Both the position numbers and the translations under genes were made by a program. From assembly GCF_004210735.1 (NCBI RefSeq), contig NZ_SDZL01000030.1:1-35280 (forward strand): a DNA stretch of 35,280 bases, read 5' to 3'. The first letter of the stretch is position 1. Each line of letters starts with the position of its first letter. The stretch comes from Brevundimonas sp. (GTDB lineage: Bacteria > Pseudomonadota > Alphaproteobacteria > Caulobacterales > Caulobacteraceae). Shown piece after piece: positions 16,124 to 25,300 of the stretch. Below the pieces are notes generated by a model that worked only from the letters and a program-made list of their open reading frames with translations, was not told the origin of the DNA and searched no databases.

Positions 16124-16137
16124 ACAAGCGTTGTCCC

Positions 16138-17007
16138 ATGCAGGAATCGCCCGCTCTGGCCATGACGTCCCCAAGGTCCGCCGATCACATCGTTGATGTG
16201 CTGATCGCCGAGCGCGCGCCGCGCCTGACGGGCTCGGCCGCCTGGCCGCTGGTGCGTCCGGCGCTGTACGGCCTGCTGGGCTATGGCGAGGCGCGGGCCA
16301 TGGCCGACGCCATCGCCCCCCTGCCCGGCGCGGCGGCGCTGGAATACGTCTCGGACCTGCTGGCCCTGTCAGTCAGCACCCTGAACCCCGAGCGGATACC
16401 GGCCAGCGGGCGCTGCATCGTCGTGGCCAACCACCCGACCGGCATCGCCGACGGCATCGCGGTGCACGACGCCATCCGCGCGCGCCGGGGCGACGCCATC
16501 TATTTCGCCAACGCCGACGCCCTGCGCGTGTCGCCCCGGCTGGGCGAGGCGGTGATCCCGGTCGAATGGGTGGTCGACAAGCGCACCCGCGACAAGACCC
16601 GCGCCACCCTGCAAGCCGCCAAGGAGGCCTTCGAGGCCGAGCGCTGCGTCGTCATGTTCCCGGCCGGGCGGCTGGCCCGTGTGGGCAAGGACGGCGCCCT
16701 GATCGATCCGGAGTGGGCGCCGACGGCTGCGTCGCTGGCGCGCAAATACGACGCGCCGGTCGTACCGGTCCATGTCACCGGGCCGACCAGCCGCCTGTTC
16801 CACCTGTTCGACAAATTCTCCCAGGAACTGCGCGACGTGACCCTGTTTCATGAACTGCTGAACAAGAAGGGCCGCGCGTTCCAGTTGAAGGTCGGGCCGA
16901 CGATCCCGCCGTCGCGGCTGGATACCGATGCGGCCCGGGCGACCTATGCGCTCAAGGCCTATGTCGAGCGGGTTCTGCCGTCCCAGCCGGATGCGGATTT
17001 CGCATGA
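16138..17007 (+). CDS. PlsC-like acyltransferase (lysophospholipid / hemolysin-like group)
   Basis: A 289-residue member of the lysophospholipid acyltransferase superfamily. The catalytic motif is ANHPTGIADG, with H99 and D105 five residues apart, as in the NHPxGGxDG group rather than the HX4D of PlsC. A phosphate-binding motif VVMFPAGRLAR lies near residue 172, and VPVHVTGPTS further on. Probable substrates are acyl-ACP or acyl-CoA and a lysolipid or ornithine lipid precursor; this cannot be fixed from sequence. Another in-frame ATG eight codons later is possible (MTSPRSAD). Its stop overlaps the tsaE start (ATGA), making it the first gene of a chain of six overlapping genes. Confidence 0.85.
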   Translation: MQESPALAMTSPRSADHIVDVLIAERAPRLTGSAAWPLVRPALYGLLGYGEARAMADAIAPLPGAAALEYVSDLLALSVSTLNPERIPASGRCIVVANHPTGIADGIAVHDAIRARRGDAIYFANADALRVSPRLGEAVIPVEWVVDKRTRDKTRATLQAAKEAFEAERCVVMFPAGRLARVGKDGALIDPEWAPTAASLARKYDAPVVPVHVTGPTSRLFHLFDKFSQELRDVTLFHELLNKKGRAFQLKVGPTIPPSRLDTDAARATYALKAYVERVLPSQPDADFA

Positions 17008-17504
17008 GGACCTTCCAGCTTTCTGACGCTGACGCCACCGGCCGGCTCGGCGCCGCGATCGCGCCCCTGCTGGCGTCGGGCGAGGCGGTGCTGCTGTATG
17101 GGCCCCTGGGCATGGGCAAGTCGACGCTGGCCCGCGCCCTGATCCGCGCCCTGACCACGCCGGACGAGGACGTGCCCTCGCCGACCTTCACCCTGGTCCA
17201 GTTCTATGAGAGCGACCCGCCGGTCGCCCATTTCGACCTCTATCGGCTGAGCCGCCCGGACGAGGCGTTCGAGATCGGGCTGGACGAGGCGCTGGAGAGC
17301 GGCTGCGCCCTGATCGAATGGCCCGAACGGCTGGGTGACGACCCGGGCGCCATGGTCGGGCCGGATCGACTGATCATCCAACTGAGTGAGCCTACCCCTC
17401 AAGCCGCCGCCCTCCGCGAGGGCGGCGATAGGACGCCGGGAAGAGTTGCGACCGTTTCTGGCGCAGGGTCGTGGGAAGCGAAGATCAAGGAACTGCATGT
17501 CTGA
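17004..17504 (+). CDS. tsaE: TsaE, tRNA t6A-synthesis ATPase
   Basis: ATPase partner of the TsaB-TsaD complex, which makes N6-threonylcarbamoyladenosine at tRNA position 37. The 166-residue product has Walker A GPLGMGKST (33-41), SPTFTLVQFYE (59-69), the HFDLYRL motif and LIEWPERL. These are all hallmarks of the family. Near the C-terminus a Pro/Gly-rich stretch (PTPQAAALREGGDRTPG) interrupts the expected last strands before GRVATVSGAGSWEAKI. It is encoded by a 23-base perfect palindrome and its flanks, and looks like an in-frame insertion. The gene overlaps the acyltransferase by 4 bases and amgK by 8. Confidence 0.93.
   Translation: MRTFQLSDADATGRLGAAIAPLLASGEAVLLYGPLGMGKSTLARALIRALTTPDEDVPSPTFTLVQFYESDPPVAHFDLYRLSRPDEAFEIGLDEALESGCALIEWPERLGDDPGAMVGPDRLIIQLSEPTPQAAALREGGDRTPGRVATVSGAGSWEAKIKELHV
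17405..17427. repeat. Palindrome inside the tsaE coding region
   Basis: Perfect 10-base arms CGCCGCCCTC (17405-17414) and GAGGGCGGCG (17418-17427) with a CGC loop. It encodes the low-complexity stretch AAALREGGD near the TsaE C-terminus. It has the look of an intergenic palindromic unit that landed in frame. Confidence 0.6.
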
Positions 17505-18585
17505 TCGCGAAACCCGCCGTCTTGATTTCCTGCGTTCGGCCGGGCTGGCCGACGCCGTGCGCGCGCCCTTGCCCGGCGACGCCTCGACGCGCCGGTACGA
17601 GCGGCTGACCACGCCGTCGGGCGCGTCGCTGATGCTGATGGACCAGGCCCCGGCGGCCGAGAGCCCGCCGTGCGATCCCGCCTGGACGCCGCAGCAGCGT
17701 AGGGACAGCGGCTGGAACGCCGTCGCCCGCCTGTCCGCCGGCCGGGTCGAGGCCTTCGCCGCCGTCGCCGCCCACCTGAAATCGCTGGGCCTGTCCGCGC
17801 CCGGGATCGTCGCCGTCGACGCCCCGAACGGCCTGGCCGTGATCGAGGATTTCGGCGACGCCCTGTTCGCCAACGTCATCGCCGACGGCGCCGACCCCGC
17901 GCCCCTGTATCGCGCGGCGGTCGAGGCGTTGGCGGCCCTGCATGCCACCCCGACGCCGGACGTGTTGAGCGGCGCGGCGGGCGACTGGCCCCTGCTGACC
18001 TATGACGCCACGGCGTTGCAGGGCGGAGCCGACCTGTTCATCGACTGGCTGCCGAAACTGGAGCCGCGCCTGTCGTTCGGCGAGACCGCGCGTCAGGAAT
18101 GGGCCGAGGTCTGGGCGCCGGTCACGGCGGCGGGGGAAGCGGGCGCGACCGTCATGGCGCATCGCGACTATCACGCCGAGAACCTGATCCGGCTGGACGG
18201 CCGGTCCGGCGCGGCCTCGGTCGGGCTGATCGACTTTCAGGACGCGGTGAGGGCGCATCCGTCGTGGGATCTGCATTCCCTGTTGCAGGACGCCCGCCGC
18301 GACGTGGCGCCCGAGCTGGAGGTGCTGGCGCTGGACCACTATTTCACCCTGCGGCCGGGCGTGGACCGCGACGCCTTCATGACCGACTACGCCGGTCTGG
18401 CGGCGCTGAACGAGGCGCGCATCCTGGGCATCTTCGCTCGGCTGGTGTCGCGCGACGGAAAACCGAAATACCGCGCCTTCATGCCGCGCATGTGGGCGCA
18501 CCTGAACGCCAATCTGGCGAAGCCGGGGCTGGAGCCCGCCGCCCGCTGGTTCGCCCGCCATGTTCCGGACGAGGTGCGCGCATGA
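17497..18585 (+). CDS. amgK: AmgK, N-acetylmuramate / N-acetylglucosamine 1-kinase
   Basis: Phosphorylates anomeric MurNAc (and GlcNAc) in the cytoplasm, the first step of the AmgK-MurU peptidoglycan recycling route that bypasses de novo UDP-MurNAc synthesis. The 362-residue protein is an aminoglycoside-phosphotransferase-fold kinase. It has DASTRRYERL near the N-terminus, the catalytic loop AHRDYHAENLI (about 221-231) and the metal-binding GLIDFQDA (about 244-251). ATG at 17497 has AAGGA 5 bases before it; the frame upstream is a tsaE shadow. It overlaps tsaE by 8 bases and murU by 4. The order tsaE-amgK-murU, known from pseudomonads and Caulobacterales, supports the name. The route gives intrinsic tolerance to fosfomycin in bacteria that have it. 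Confidence 0.92.
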   Translation: MSDRETRRLDFLRSAGLADAVRAPLPGDASTRRYERLTTPSGASLMLMDQAPAAESPPCDPAWTPQQRRDSGWNAVARLSAGRVEAFAAVAAHLKSLGLSAPGIVAVDAPNGLAVIEDFGDALFANVIADGADPAPLYRAAVEALAALHATPTPDVLSGAAGDWPLLTYDATALQGGADLFIDWLPKLEPRLSFGETARQEWAEVWAPVTAAGEAGATVMAHRDYHAENLIRLDGRSGAASVGLIDFQDAVRAHPSWDLHSLLQDARRDVAPELEVLALDHYFTLRPGVDRDAFMTDYAGLAALNEARILGIFARLVSRDGKPKYRAFMPRMWAHLNANLAKPGLEPAARWFARHVPDEVRA

Positions 18586-19310
18586 CCGCCCCCAAGGCTG
18601 CCCCCCATACGGCAATGGTCCTGGCCGCCGGCCTCGGCACGCGGATGCGGCCGCTGACCAATGACCGGCCCAAGGCGTTGGTCGAGGTCGCGGGCAAGGC
18701 GCTGATCGATCACGTGCTGGACCGGCTGGCCGAGGCCGGGGTCCAGCGCGCGGTGGTCAATGTCCACTGGTTCGCCGATCGGCTGGAGAGCCATCTGGCG
18801 GCGCGCGGACGCGGACCGGACATCGTCGTTTCAGATGAACGCGCCGAACTGCTGGAGACCGGCGGGGGCCTCAGGAAGGCGCGGCCGCTGCTGGGCGACG
18901 ATCCGGTCTTCGTGGCCAATATCGACAGCGTCTGGATCGACCGGGGCGACGCGCTTTCAGACCTGATCCGCCTGTGGGACCCGGACCGGATGGACGCGGC
19001 CCTGCTGCTGGCCCGGCGCGAAGGCTCCATCGGGTTCGAGGGCGACGGCGATTTCTTCCTGGGCGACGACGGCGCCCTGACCTTCCGCGGCGACGCCCCT
19101 GCCGCCCCCTACGCCTATATGGGCGTGCACATCACCCGGCCCGGCTATGCCGACGGTGGCCCGAACGGCGCCTTTTCGCTGAGCCCCCTGTGGCGCCGCT
19201 CGGCGGCCGAGGGGCGGCTGTTCGGCTGCGTGCTGGACGGCGACTGGATGCACGTCGGCGATCCGCAGGCGCGCAACGACGCCGAGGCGCGGCTGAAGGG
19301 CGCTGGGTGA
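18582..19310 (+). CDS. murU: MurU, N-acetylmuramate alpha-1-phosphate uridylyltransferase
   Basis: Transfers UMP from UTP to MurNAc 1-phosphate, giving UDP-MurNAc for peptidoglycan synthesis. The 242-residue nucleotidyltransferase has the pyrophosphorylase signature LAAGLGTRMRPLTNDRPKAL (15-34), the substrate-binding ELLETGGGLRKA and the metal-site NIDSVW. The usual NxD is seen as ANIDS, as in other MurU/NTP-transferase family members. The C-terminal GDWMHVGDPQ is also conserved. It overlaps amgK at the start (ATGA) and addB at the end (GTGA), and acts directly after AmgK in the same pathway. Confidence 0.92.
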   Translation: MTAPKAAPHTAMVLAAGLGTRMRPLTNDRPKALVEVAGKALIDHVLDRLAEAGVQRAVVNVHWFADRLESHLAARGRGPDIVVSDERAELLETGGGLRKARPLLGDDPVFVANIDSVWIDRGDALSDLIRLWDPDRMDAALLLARREGSIGFEGDGDFFLGDDGALTFRGDAPAAPYAYMGVHITRPGYADGGPNGAFSLSPLWRRSAAEGRLFGCVLDGDWMHVGDPQARNDAEARLKGAG

Positions 19311-22300
19311 CGGCGCGTTTCAATCCCTTCGACGGCCAGGGTCCGCGCTGGCGCGCGATCCCGGCCTGGCGACCGTTCCTTGAGGATCTGGCCGCGGGCG
19401 TGCTGGACTGGCTGGGCGAGGCACCGCCCGAGACGCTGAGCGACGCGACCATCCTGCTGCCGAACCGCCGGGCCGCGCGCGCCTTCGCCTCGGCGCTGGG
19501 CCGACTGGCGGGCGACCGGCCGGTCTTGCTGCCGCAGGTGCGGCCGCTGGGCGATCTGGAGGAGGACGAGCCGCCCTTCGCCCCCGGCGAACTGGGGCTG
19601 GACCTGCCGCCCGCCATCGCGCCCCTGACCCGCCGGTTCGAGATGGCGCGGATGATCGCCGAGGATTTCGCGCCCGGCCTGAAACCCCTGCGCGCGCTGG
19701 AGATGGCCGACGCCTTGGGCGGCTTCCTGGATTCCTGTCAGCTGGAAGAGGTGTCCGACCTGTCGCGCATCGCGACCCTGGCCCAGGCCGACCTGGCCGC
19801 CCACTGGCAGGAGAGCGCGCGCTTCCTGGGCCTGGCGGTCGAGGCCTGGCCGAGGCGTCTGGCGGCGCTGGGCCTGGTCGATCCGGCCTGGCGCCGGGCG
19901 ACGCTGCTGCGCCGCCTGGCCGAGGCGTGGGACGAACGGCCGCCGCAGCAGCCGGTGATCGCCGCCGGTTCGACCGGCACCGTGCCCGCCGCAGCCGATG
20001 TGCTGGCCGCCGTGGCCCGCAGCCCCCAGGGGGTGGTGGTCCTGCCCGGCCTTGATCTGGACTTGGCCGACGGGGTCTGGGACCGGATCGACGACCAGCA
20101 TCCGCAGGCGGCGCTGAAGGCCCTGCTGACCCGGGCAGAGGTCGGCCGCGATCAGGTCAGGCCGTGGTTCCAGCCGCCAGTTGAAGGCCGGATCGAAACG
20201 CGCGGCCTGGCCCGCCAGCGCCTGATCAACGAGGCCCTGCGCCCGGCCGAGGCGACCGACGACTGGCGTCAGGAAATCCGCCTGCTGCGCGCCCGCTCGG
20301 CCGAGGCGGGGCGCGCCGCCGACCCCATCGCCGAGGGCTTGCAGGGCCTGACCGTCCTGTCCGTCCGCGCCGAGGAAGAGGCCGCCGCCGCCATCGCCCT
20401 GATGATGCGCGAGACGCTGGAGACACCTGGCCGCACCTGCGCCCTGGTGACGCCCGACCTGCAGCTGTCGCGCCGGGTGGAGGCGCGGCTGGCGCGCTGG
20501 GGCATCGTCGCCGACGCCTCGACCGGCCAGCCGCTGGCGCGGATGCCCGCCGGGGTGCTGACGGACCTGTGCGCCCGGTTCCTGGCCGAACCGCTGAAGC
20601 CGCAGACGCTGCTGGGGCTGATCAAGCATCCGCTGGTGCGGCTGGATCTGGGCGAGGTCAGCTTGTCCGACGCCGCCGCCGCGCTGGAGGAACACGCCCT
20701 GCGCGGGCCCCGTCCGCGCGACTGGTCCCGCCTGCGCCATCGCCTGCATGAAGCGGCCCAGCCCCGGCGCGGCGGCAGGCCCCTGGCCGACTGGAAACTG
20801 GCCCGACTGGCGGGCGCCCAGGCGCTGGCCGACCGGCTGGAGGCCCTCGCCGTGGCCGCGCCACAGGCCGCGCCCGACGCCGCCGCCCGCGCCCTGACCG
20901 CACTGATCGAGACGCTGGCGGGCCAGAACGCGTGGGCTGGCCCAGACGGTGAGGCGGCGGCCGGCCTGCTGTCCAGCCTGATCGACGGCGGCGGCCCATT
21001 GGGCGAAGTGAAGCCCGCCGAGTTCGCCGACCTGATCGCCGCGCTTCTGGCCGAAACCACGGTCCGCACGGGCGGCGCGACCCATCCTCGTCTGCGCATA
21101 CTGGGCGCCATCGAGGCGCGCCTGACCCGGGCCGACCGCATGATCCTGGCCGGGTTGGAGGAGGGCGTCTGGCCCAACGCGGCGCCGGTCGATCCCTTCC
21201 TGTCGCGGCCGATGCGGACCGCGCTGGGCCTGCCCGCGCCCGAACGGCGGCTGGGCCAGACGGCGCAGGATTTCGTCCAGGCCGCCTGCGCCGAGGAAGC
21301 CGTGCTGGTCCATTGCGAGCGGCGCGGCGGCCAGCCCGCCGTGCGGTCGCGCTGGCTGTGGCGGCTGGAGATGCTGACGCGCGGCGCCCATTCCACGCAG
21401 ACGCCGGTGGCCATGGCCGCGCCCGAGGGCGTCGCCGACTGGACCCGCGCCCTGGACGCCCCGCCGCCCGGCGCCGCCCGCTTCGCGCCCCGCCCCGCCC
21501 CGCGCCCGCCGGTCGAGCGGCGGCCGCGCAGCCTGTATGTCACCGGGGTCGAGCGCTGGGTCCGCGACCCCTATGCCCTGTACGCCCGCCGCATCCTGGA
21601 TCTGGAGCCGATGGATCGCCCCGGCGCCTCGGCCGAGGCGATGGCGCGCGGCAACGCCGTGCACAAGGCCATCGAGCGGATGACGGTCCTGTGGCCCGAC
21701 GCCCTGCCGGACAACGCCCCCGTCGAGATCGAACGCCTGCTGATCGAGGAGCTGACCGCCCATGGCTTCGAGGACGCCGCCATGGCGCGCGAGACGCCGC
21801 TGGCGAAAAACGCCGCCCGCTGGCTGGCCGGGTTCGAGGCGCGGCGTCGCGCGCGCGGGGTCGATCTGCTGATTGAACAGCAAGGAACGCTGACGCTGAA
21901 CGGCCCCGCCGGTCCGTTCACGCTGAAAGCCTATGCCGACCGGATCGAGGTCGGGGCGACGGGCGCGGCGGTGATGGATTTCAAGACCGGCGCCGCCCCG
22001 TCGGGCAAGCAGATCAAGGCCGGCTTCGCGCCCCAGCTGACCCTGACCGCCGCCATCCTGGCCCACGGCGGATTCGTGGACACCAACGGCCCGACCCCGC
22101 CGGAGGAGCTGACCTATGTCCGCGTCGTCGGCCGCAAGAAGCCGGGCGAGGTTCATGTCCGCGCGGCGGGCGCCGAGGCGCAAGGCCTGGCCGATGCCGC
22201 GCTGGAGGGGCTGATGAAGCGCATCGCCCGGTTCGACGATCCGGCGACGCCCTATCTGTCGTGGGTCGCGCCGCAGTTCATGGGCAATTTCGGCGGCAAC

Positions 22301-22366
22301 TACGACCATCTGGCCCGTGTCTGGGAATGGCATGTCGTCGGCGGCGATGAAGGGGATGGCGAATGA
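19307..22366 (+). CDS. addB: AddB, double-strand break repair helicase-nuclease subunit
   Basis: Partner of AddA in the AddAB complex, which resects double-strand ends for RecA-mediated repair. The 1019-residue product is of the alphaproteobacterial AddB type. An inactive helicase-like N-terminal half opens with ATILLPNRRAARAFASAL and has no Walker A. The C-terminal RecB-type nuclease domain has RGNAVHKAIERM (near 781) and the catalytic AVMDFKTG (near 888). A GTG start at 19307 overlapping the murU stop is preferred, with AAGGG 6 bases before it; the longer frame upstream is a murU shadow. No cysteine occurs after about residue 670, so the Fe-S cluster of Bacillus AddB cannot form. Its stop overlaps addA. 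Confidence 0.94.
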   Translation: MTARFNPFDGQGPRWRAIPAWRPFLEDLAAGVLDWLGEAPPETLSDATILLPNRRAARAFASALGRLAGDRPVLLPQVRPLGDLEEDEPPFAPGELGLDLPPAIAPLTRRFEMARMIAEDFAPGLKPLRALEMADALGGFLDSCQLEEVSDLSRIATLAQADLAAHWQESARFLGLAVEAWPRRLAALGLVDPAWRRATLLRRLAEAWDERPPQQPVIAAGSTGTVPAAADVLAAVARSPQGVVVLPGLDLDLADGVWDRIDDQHPQAALKALLTRAEVGRDQVRPWFQPPVEGRIETRGLARQRLINEALRPAEATDDWRQEIRLLRARSAEAGRAADPIAEGLQGLTVLSVRAEEEAAAAIALMMRETLETPGRTCALVTPDLQLSRRVEARLARWGIVADASTGQPLARMPAGVLTDLCARFLAEPLKPQTLLGLIKHPLVRLDLGEVSLSDAAAALEEHALRGPRPRDWSRLRHRLHEAAQPRRGGRPLADWKLARLAGAQALADRLEALAVAAPQAAPDAAARALTALIETLAGQNAWAGPDGEAAAGLLSSLIDGGGPLGEVKPAEFADLIAALLAETTVRTGGATHPRLRILGAIEARLTRADRMILAGLEEGVWPNAAPVDPFLSRPMRTALGLPAPERRLGQTAQDFVQAACAEEAVLVHCERRGGQPAVRSRWLWRLEMLTRGAHSTQTPVAMAAPEGVADWTRALDAPPPGAARFAPRPAPRPPVERRPRSLYVTGVERWVRDPYALYARRILDLEPMDRPGASAEAMARGNAVHKAIERMTVLWPDALPDNAPVEIERLLIEELTAHGFEDAAMARETPLAKNAARWLAGFEARRRARGVDLLIEQQGTLTLNGPAGPFTLKAYADRIEVGATGAAVMDFKTGAAPSGKQIKAGFAPQLTLTAAILAHGGFVDTNGPTPPEELTYVRVVGRKKPGEVHVRAAGAEAQGLADAALEGLMKRIARFDDPATPYLSWVAPQFMGNFGGNYDHLARVWEWHVVGGDEGDGE

Positions 22367-25300
22367 CTGTCATCAACCCCCAGATCCGCGCCGCCGACCC
22401 CGGTCTGTCGGTCTTCGTCACCGCCAACGCCGGCTCGGGCAAGACGACGACCCTGGTCAGCCGGGTGGCGCGCCTGTTGCTGGGTGGGGCCGCGCCCTCG
22501 GCCATCCTGTGCGTCACCTACACCAAGGCGGCGGCGGCCGAGATGCAGGCGCGCCTGTTCGAGACCCTGGGCAAGTGGGCCGTCATGGACGACGCCGAAC
22601 TGTCGGCCGAATTGGCCCGGCTGGACGACAGCGCGGCCGGAAACCTGGCGCCCGCCCGCCTGTCCGAGGCGCGCCGCCTGTTCGCCCGGGCTCTGGAGAC
22701 GCCGGGGGGGCTGAAGATCCAGACGATCCACGCCTTTTGCGAAAAGCTGCTGCGGCGGTTCCCCATCGAGGCGGGCGTGTCGCCCCGCTTCACCGTGCTG
22801 GAGAACGAGGCCGCCATCGCCCTGTCGCACGCCGCGCGTGAGGATCTGGCCCGCGCGGCGTTGAACGACGCCGAGGGGCCGATCGGCGAGGCCTACAGCC
22901 ATTTCGCCATTGAGCTGGACTGGGAACGGTTCCAGCAATTGCTGGCCCTGATCGAGGCGAAGCGGGCGGCGTTGACCGACTATGTCGCGCGGGTCGTTTC
23001 GGGCACGGCGCCCTCGCCCCATGTGCTGGCGGGCGCCGATCCGGATCAGATGCCGGACGACATCGAACAGGCCTTCCTGAACAGCCTGAACGTTTCCGAC
23101 TGGATCGCCTGCGCCGACGGGCTGGCGACCAGCGGCGCCACCGACCAGAAGATGGCGGTGCGGATGCGCGACGCCATGCCCCCCGCCACCAGTCTGGCGG
23201 CGATGCACGACATCTTCTTCGACTCGAAAGGCAACCCCCGCGAGAAGTTCGGGGCCAAGGCCGCGCCCGCCTTCGCCACCAGCTATCTGGCCGATGTGCA
23301 GTTGCGCTACCTGTCGGCGCTGGAACGGTGGCGCAAGGCGCGGGTGGCGACGGACACCATCCGTCTGCTGACCCTGGCCCAGGCCCATGCCGGGCTCTAC
23401 GAGGCGGCCAAGGCGGCGCATGGCGCGCTCGACTTCTCGGATCTGGTGGCGCGCACGGTCGAGCTGCTGACCACCCGCTCGACCGCCGCCTGGGTGCTGT
23501 ACAAGCTGGACGGGGGGGTCGATCACGTCCTGATCGACGAAGCCCAGGACACGGCCCCGGAGCAGTGGGAAATCGTCCGCGCCCTGACCGGCGAATTCTT
23601 CTCGGGCGGGGAAACCGACCGCACCGTCTTCGCGGTGGGGGACGAGAAGCAGTCGATCTATTCCTTCCAGGGCGCCCGGCCCGAGCGGCTGCGGCAGGAG
23701 GCGCAGGTCTATGACGTCCTGATCACCGGCGCGGGCGGCGCGTTCGAAGGAGTGCCGCTGGAGACCTCATACCGCTCGACCGAGGACGTGCTGGCCTTTG
23801 TCGATCACGCCTTCGCCAGTCCCGAACGCACCCGCGCCCTGGTCGGAGAGACGGGCGAGATCCCGCACCACGTCGCGGCCCGCGTGGGCCAGCGAGGCGC
23901 GGTTGACCTGTGGCCCCTGTTCACCGACGAGGCGGCGCCCGAACGCGACGCCTGGGACGACCCGGTCGATCAGGAAAGCGTCGCCGGCGCCCGCAAGCGT
24001 ATGGCCGCCGCCCTGGCGCAGGAGATCAGGCGTCAGGTGGAGGGTGGCGTCACCGTCGTGGATCGCACGACCCGCCAGCCGCGCGCCAGCGGCTATGGCG
24101 ACTTCCTGATCCTGGTCCGGCGCCGTGACGCGACGTTTGAAGAGATCATTCGCGCGTTGAAGACGGCGGGCGTGCCGGTGGCCGGCGCCGACCGTCTGAA
24201 GCTGTCCAGCCACATCGTCTTCGACGACCTGAAGGCGCTGGCCCGGTTCGCCCTGTTCCCCGGCGACGACCTGTCGCTGGCCGAGATCCTGCGCAGCCCG
24301 TTCTGCGACGTGGACGAGGCGTCGTTGTATGAACTGGCGGGGCACGGGAAGCGCGACGGCCTGTGGCGCGAGCTGAAGCGTCGCGCGGATGAGCGACCCG
24401 AATGGGTGCGGGCGCGAACGCTGTGCGAGACGGCGCGCGACGCCCGCGCCCGCGATCCGTTCGACTTCTTCTCGACCCTGCTCAACCGGGTGGACGACAC
24501 CGGCGCCTCGGGCCGGGCGCGCATCCTGACCCGGCTGGGGCGTGAAGCCGAGGAGGCCATCGACGAAAGCCTGAACCAGGTGCTGGCCGCCGAGGGGCGC
24601 GGCGGGGTCGATCTGGAAACCTGCCTGTCGCTGCTGGAGGCCGCCGACGTCGAGGTGAAACGCGAGCTGGAAGGCCCGCGCGGCGAGGTCCGCGTCATGA
24701 CCGTCCATGGCGCCAAGGGGCTGGAGGCGCCGGTGGTCATCCTGCCCGACACGACGATGAAGGCGAAGGCGCAGGGGCCGACCCTGATGCCCGTGCCGCT
24801 GGCCGACGGGACCGAGGGCTGGCTGATGTGCCCCGGCTCGGCGAAGGAGGACTGCCCCGCCTCGGCCGACGCCCGCGCCGCGCGCGAGGCGCGGGTGGGG
24901 GATGAGTCCCTGCGTCTGCTCTATGTCGCCCTGACTCGCGCGCGGGACCGGGTGATCGTGATGGGTCGCGGCTCGCGCCGCGCGCCCGAAGGCGGTGACT
25001 GGTGGTCGGTGATCGAGGAGACCTTTAACCGGCTGGGCGATCAGGTGCGGACGCTGGACAATCGCGTGCGCCGTTACGGCGTCGATCCGGAGATCCTGTC
25101 CGCCGTTCGCGCGATCGCAGAAACGCAGCCGGAAGCGCCCGACTGGGCTCGACGCGATCCGGCGCGCGACGCCGCCGCCCGTTTCGCCTCACCGTCGCAG
25201 ATGCAGGAGCAGAAGCGCATCCCCGCCCCGTCGCCGCTGGCGCGCGGAGAGGGCCCCGGCGCAGGTCTGGGCCGGTTCCGGCGCGGCGACCTGATCCACC

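Noticed and set aside
19145..22333. 1062-codon minus-strand frame opposite addB
   Set aside because: Despite its length it is a shadow in GC-rich DNA; addB on the plus strand has clear nuclease motifs and overlaps its neighbours properly.
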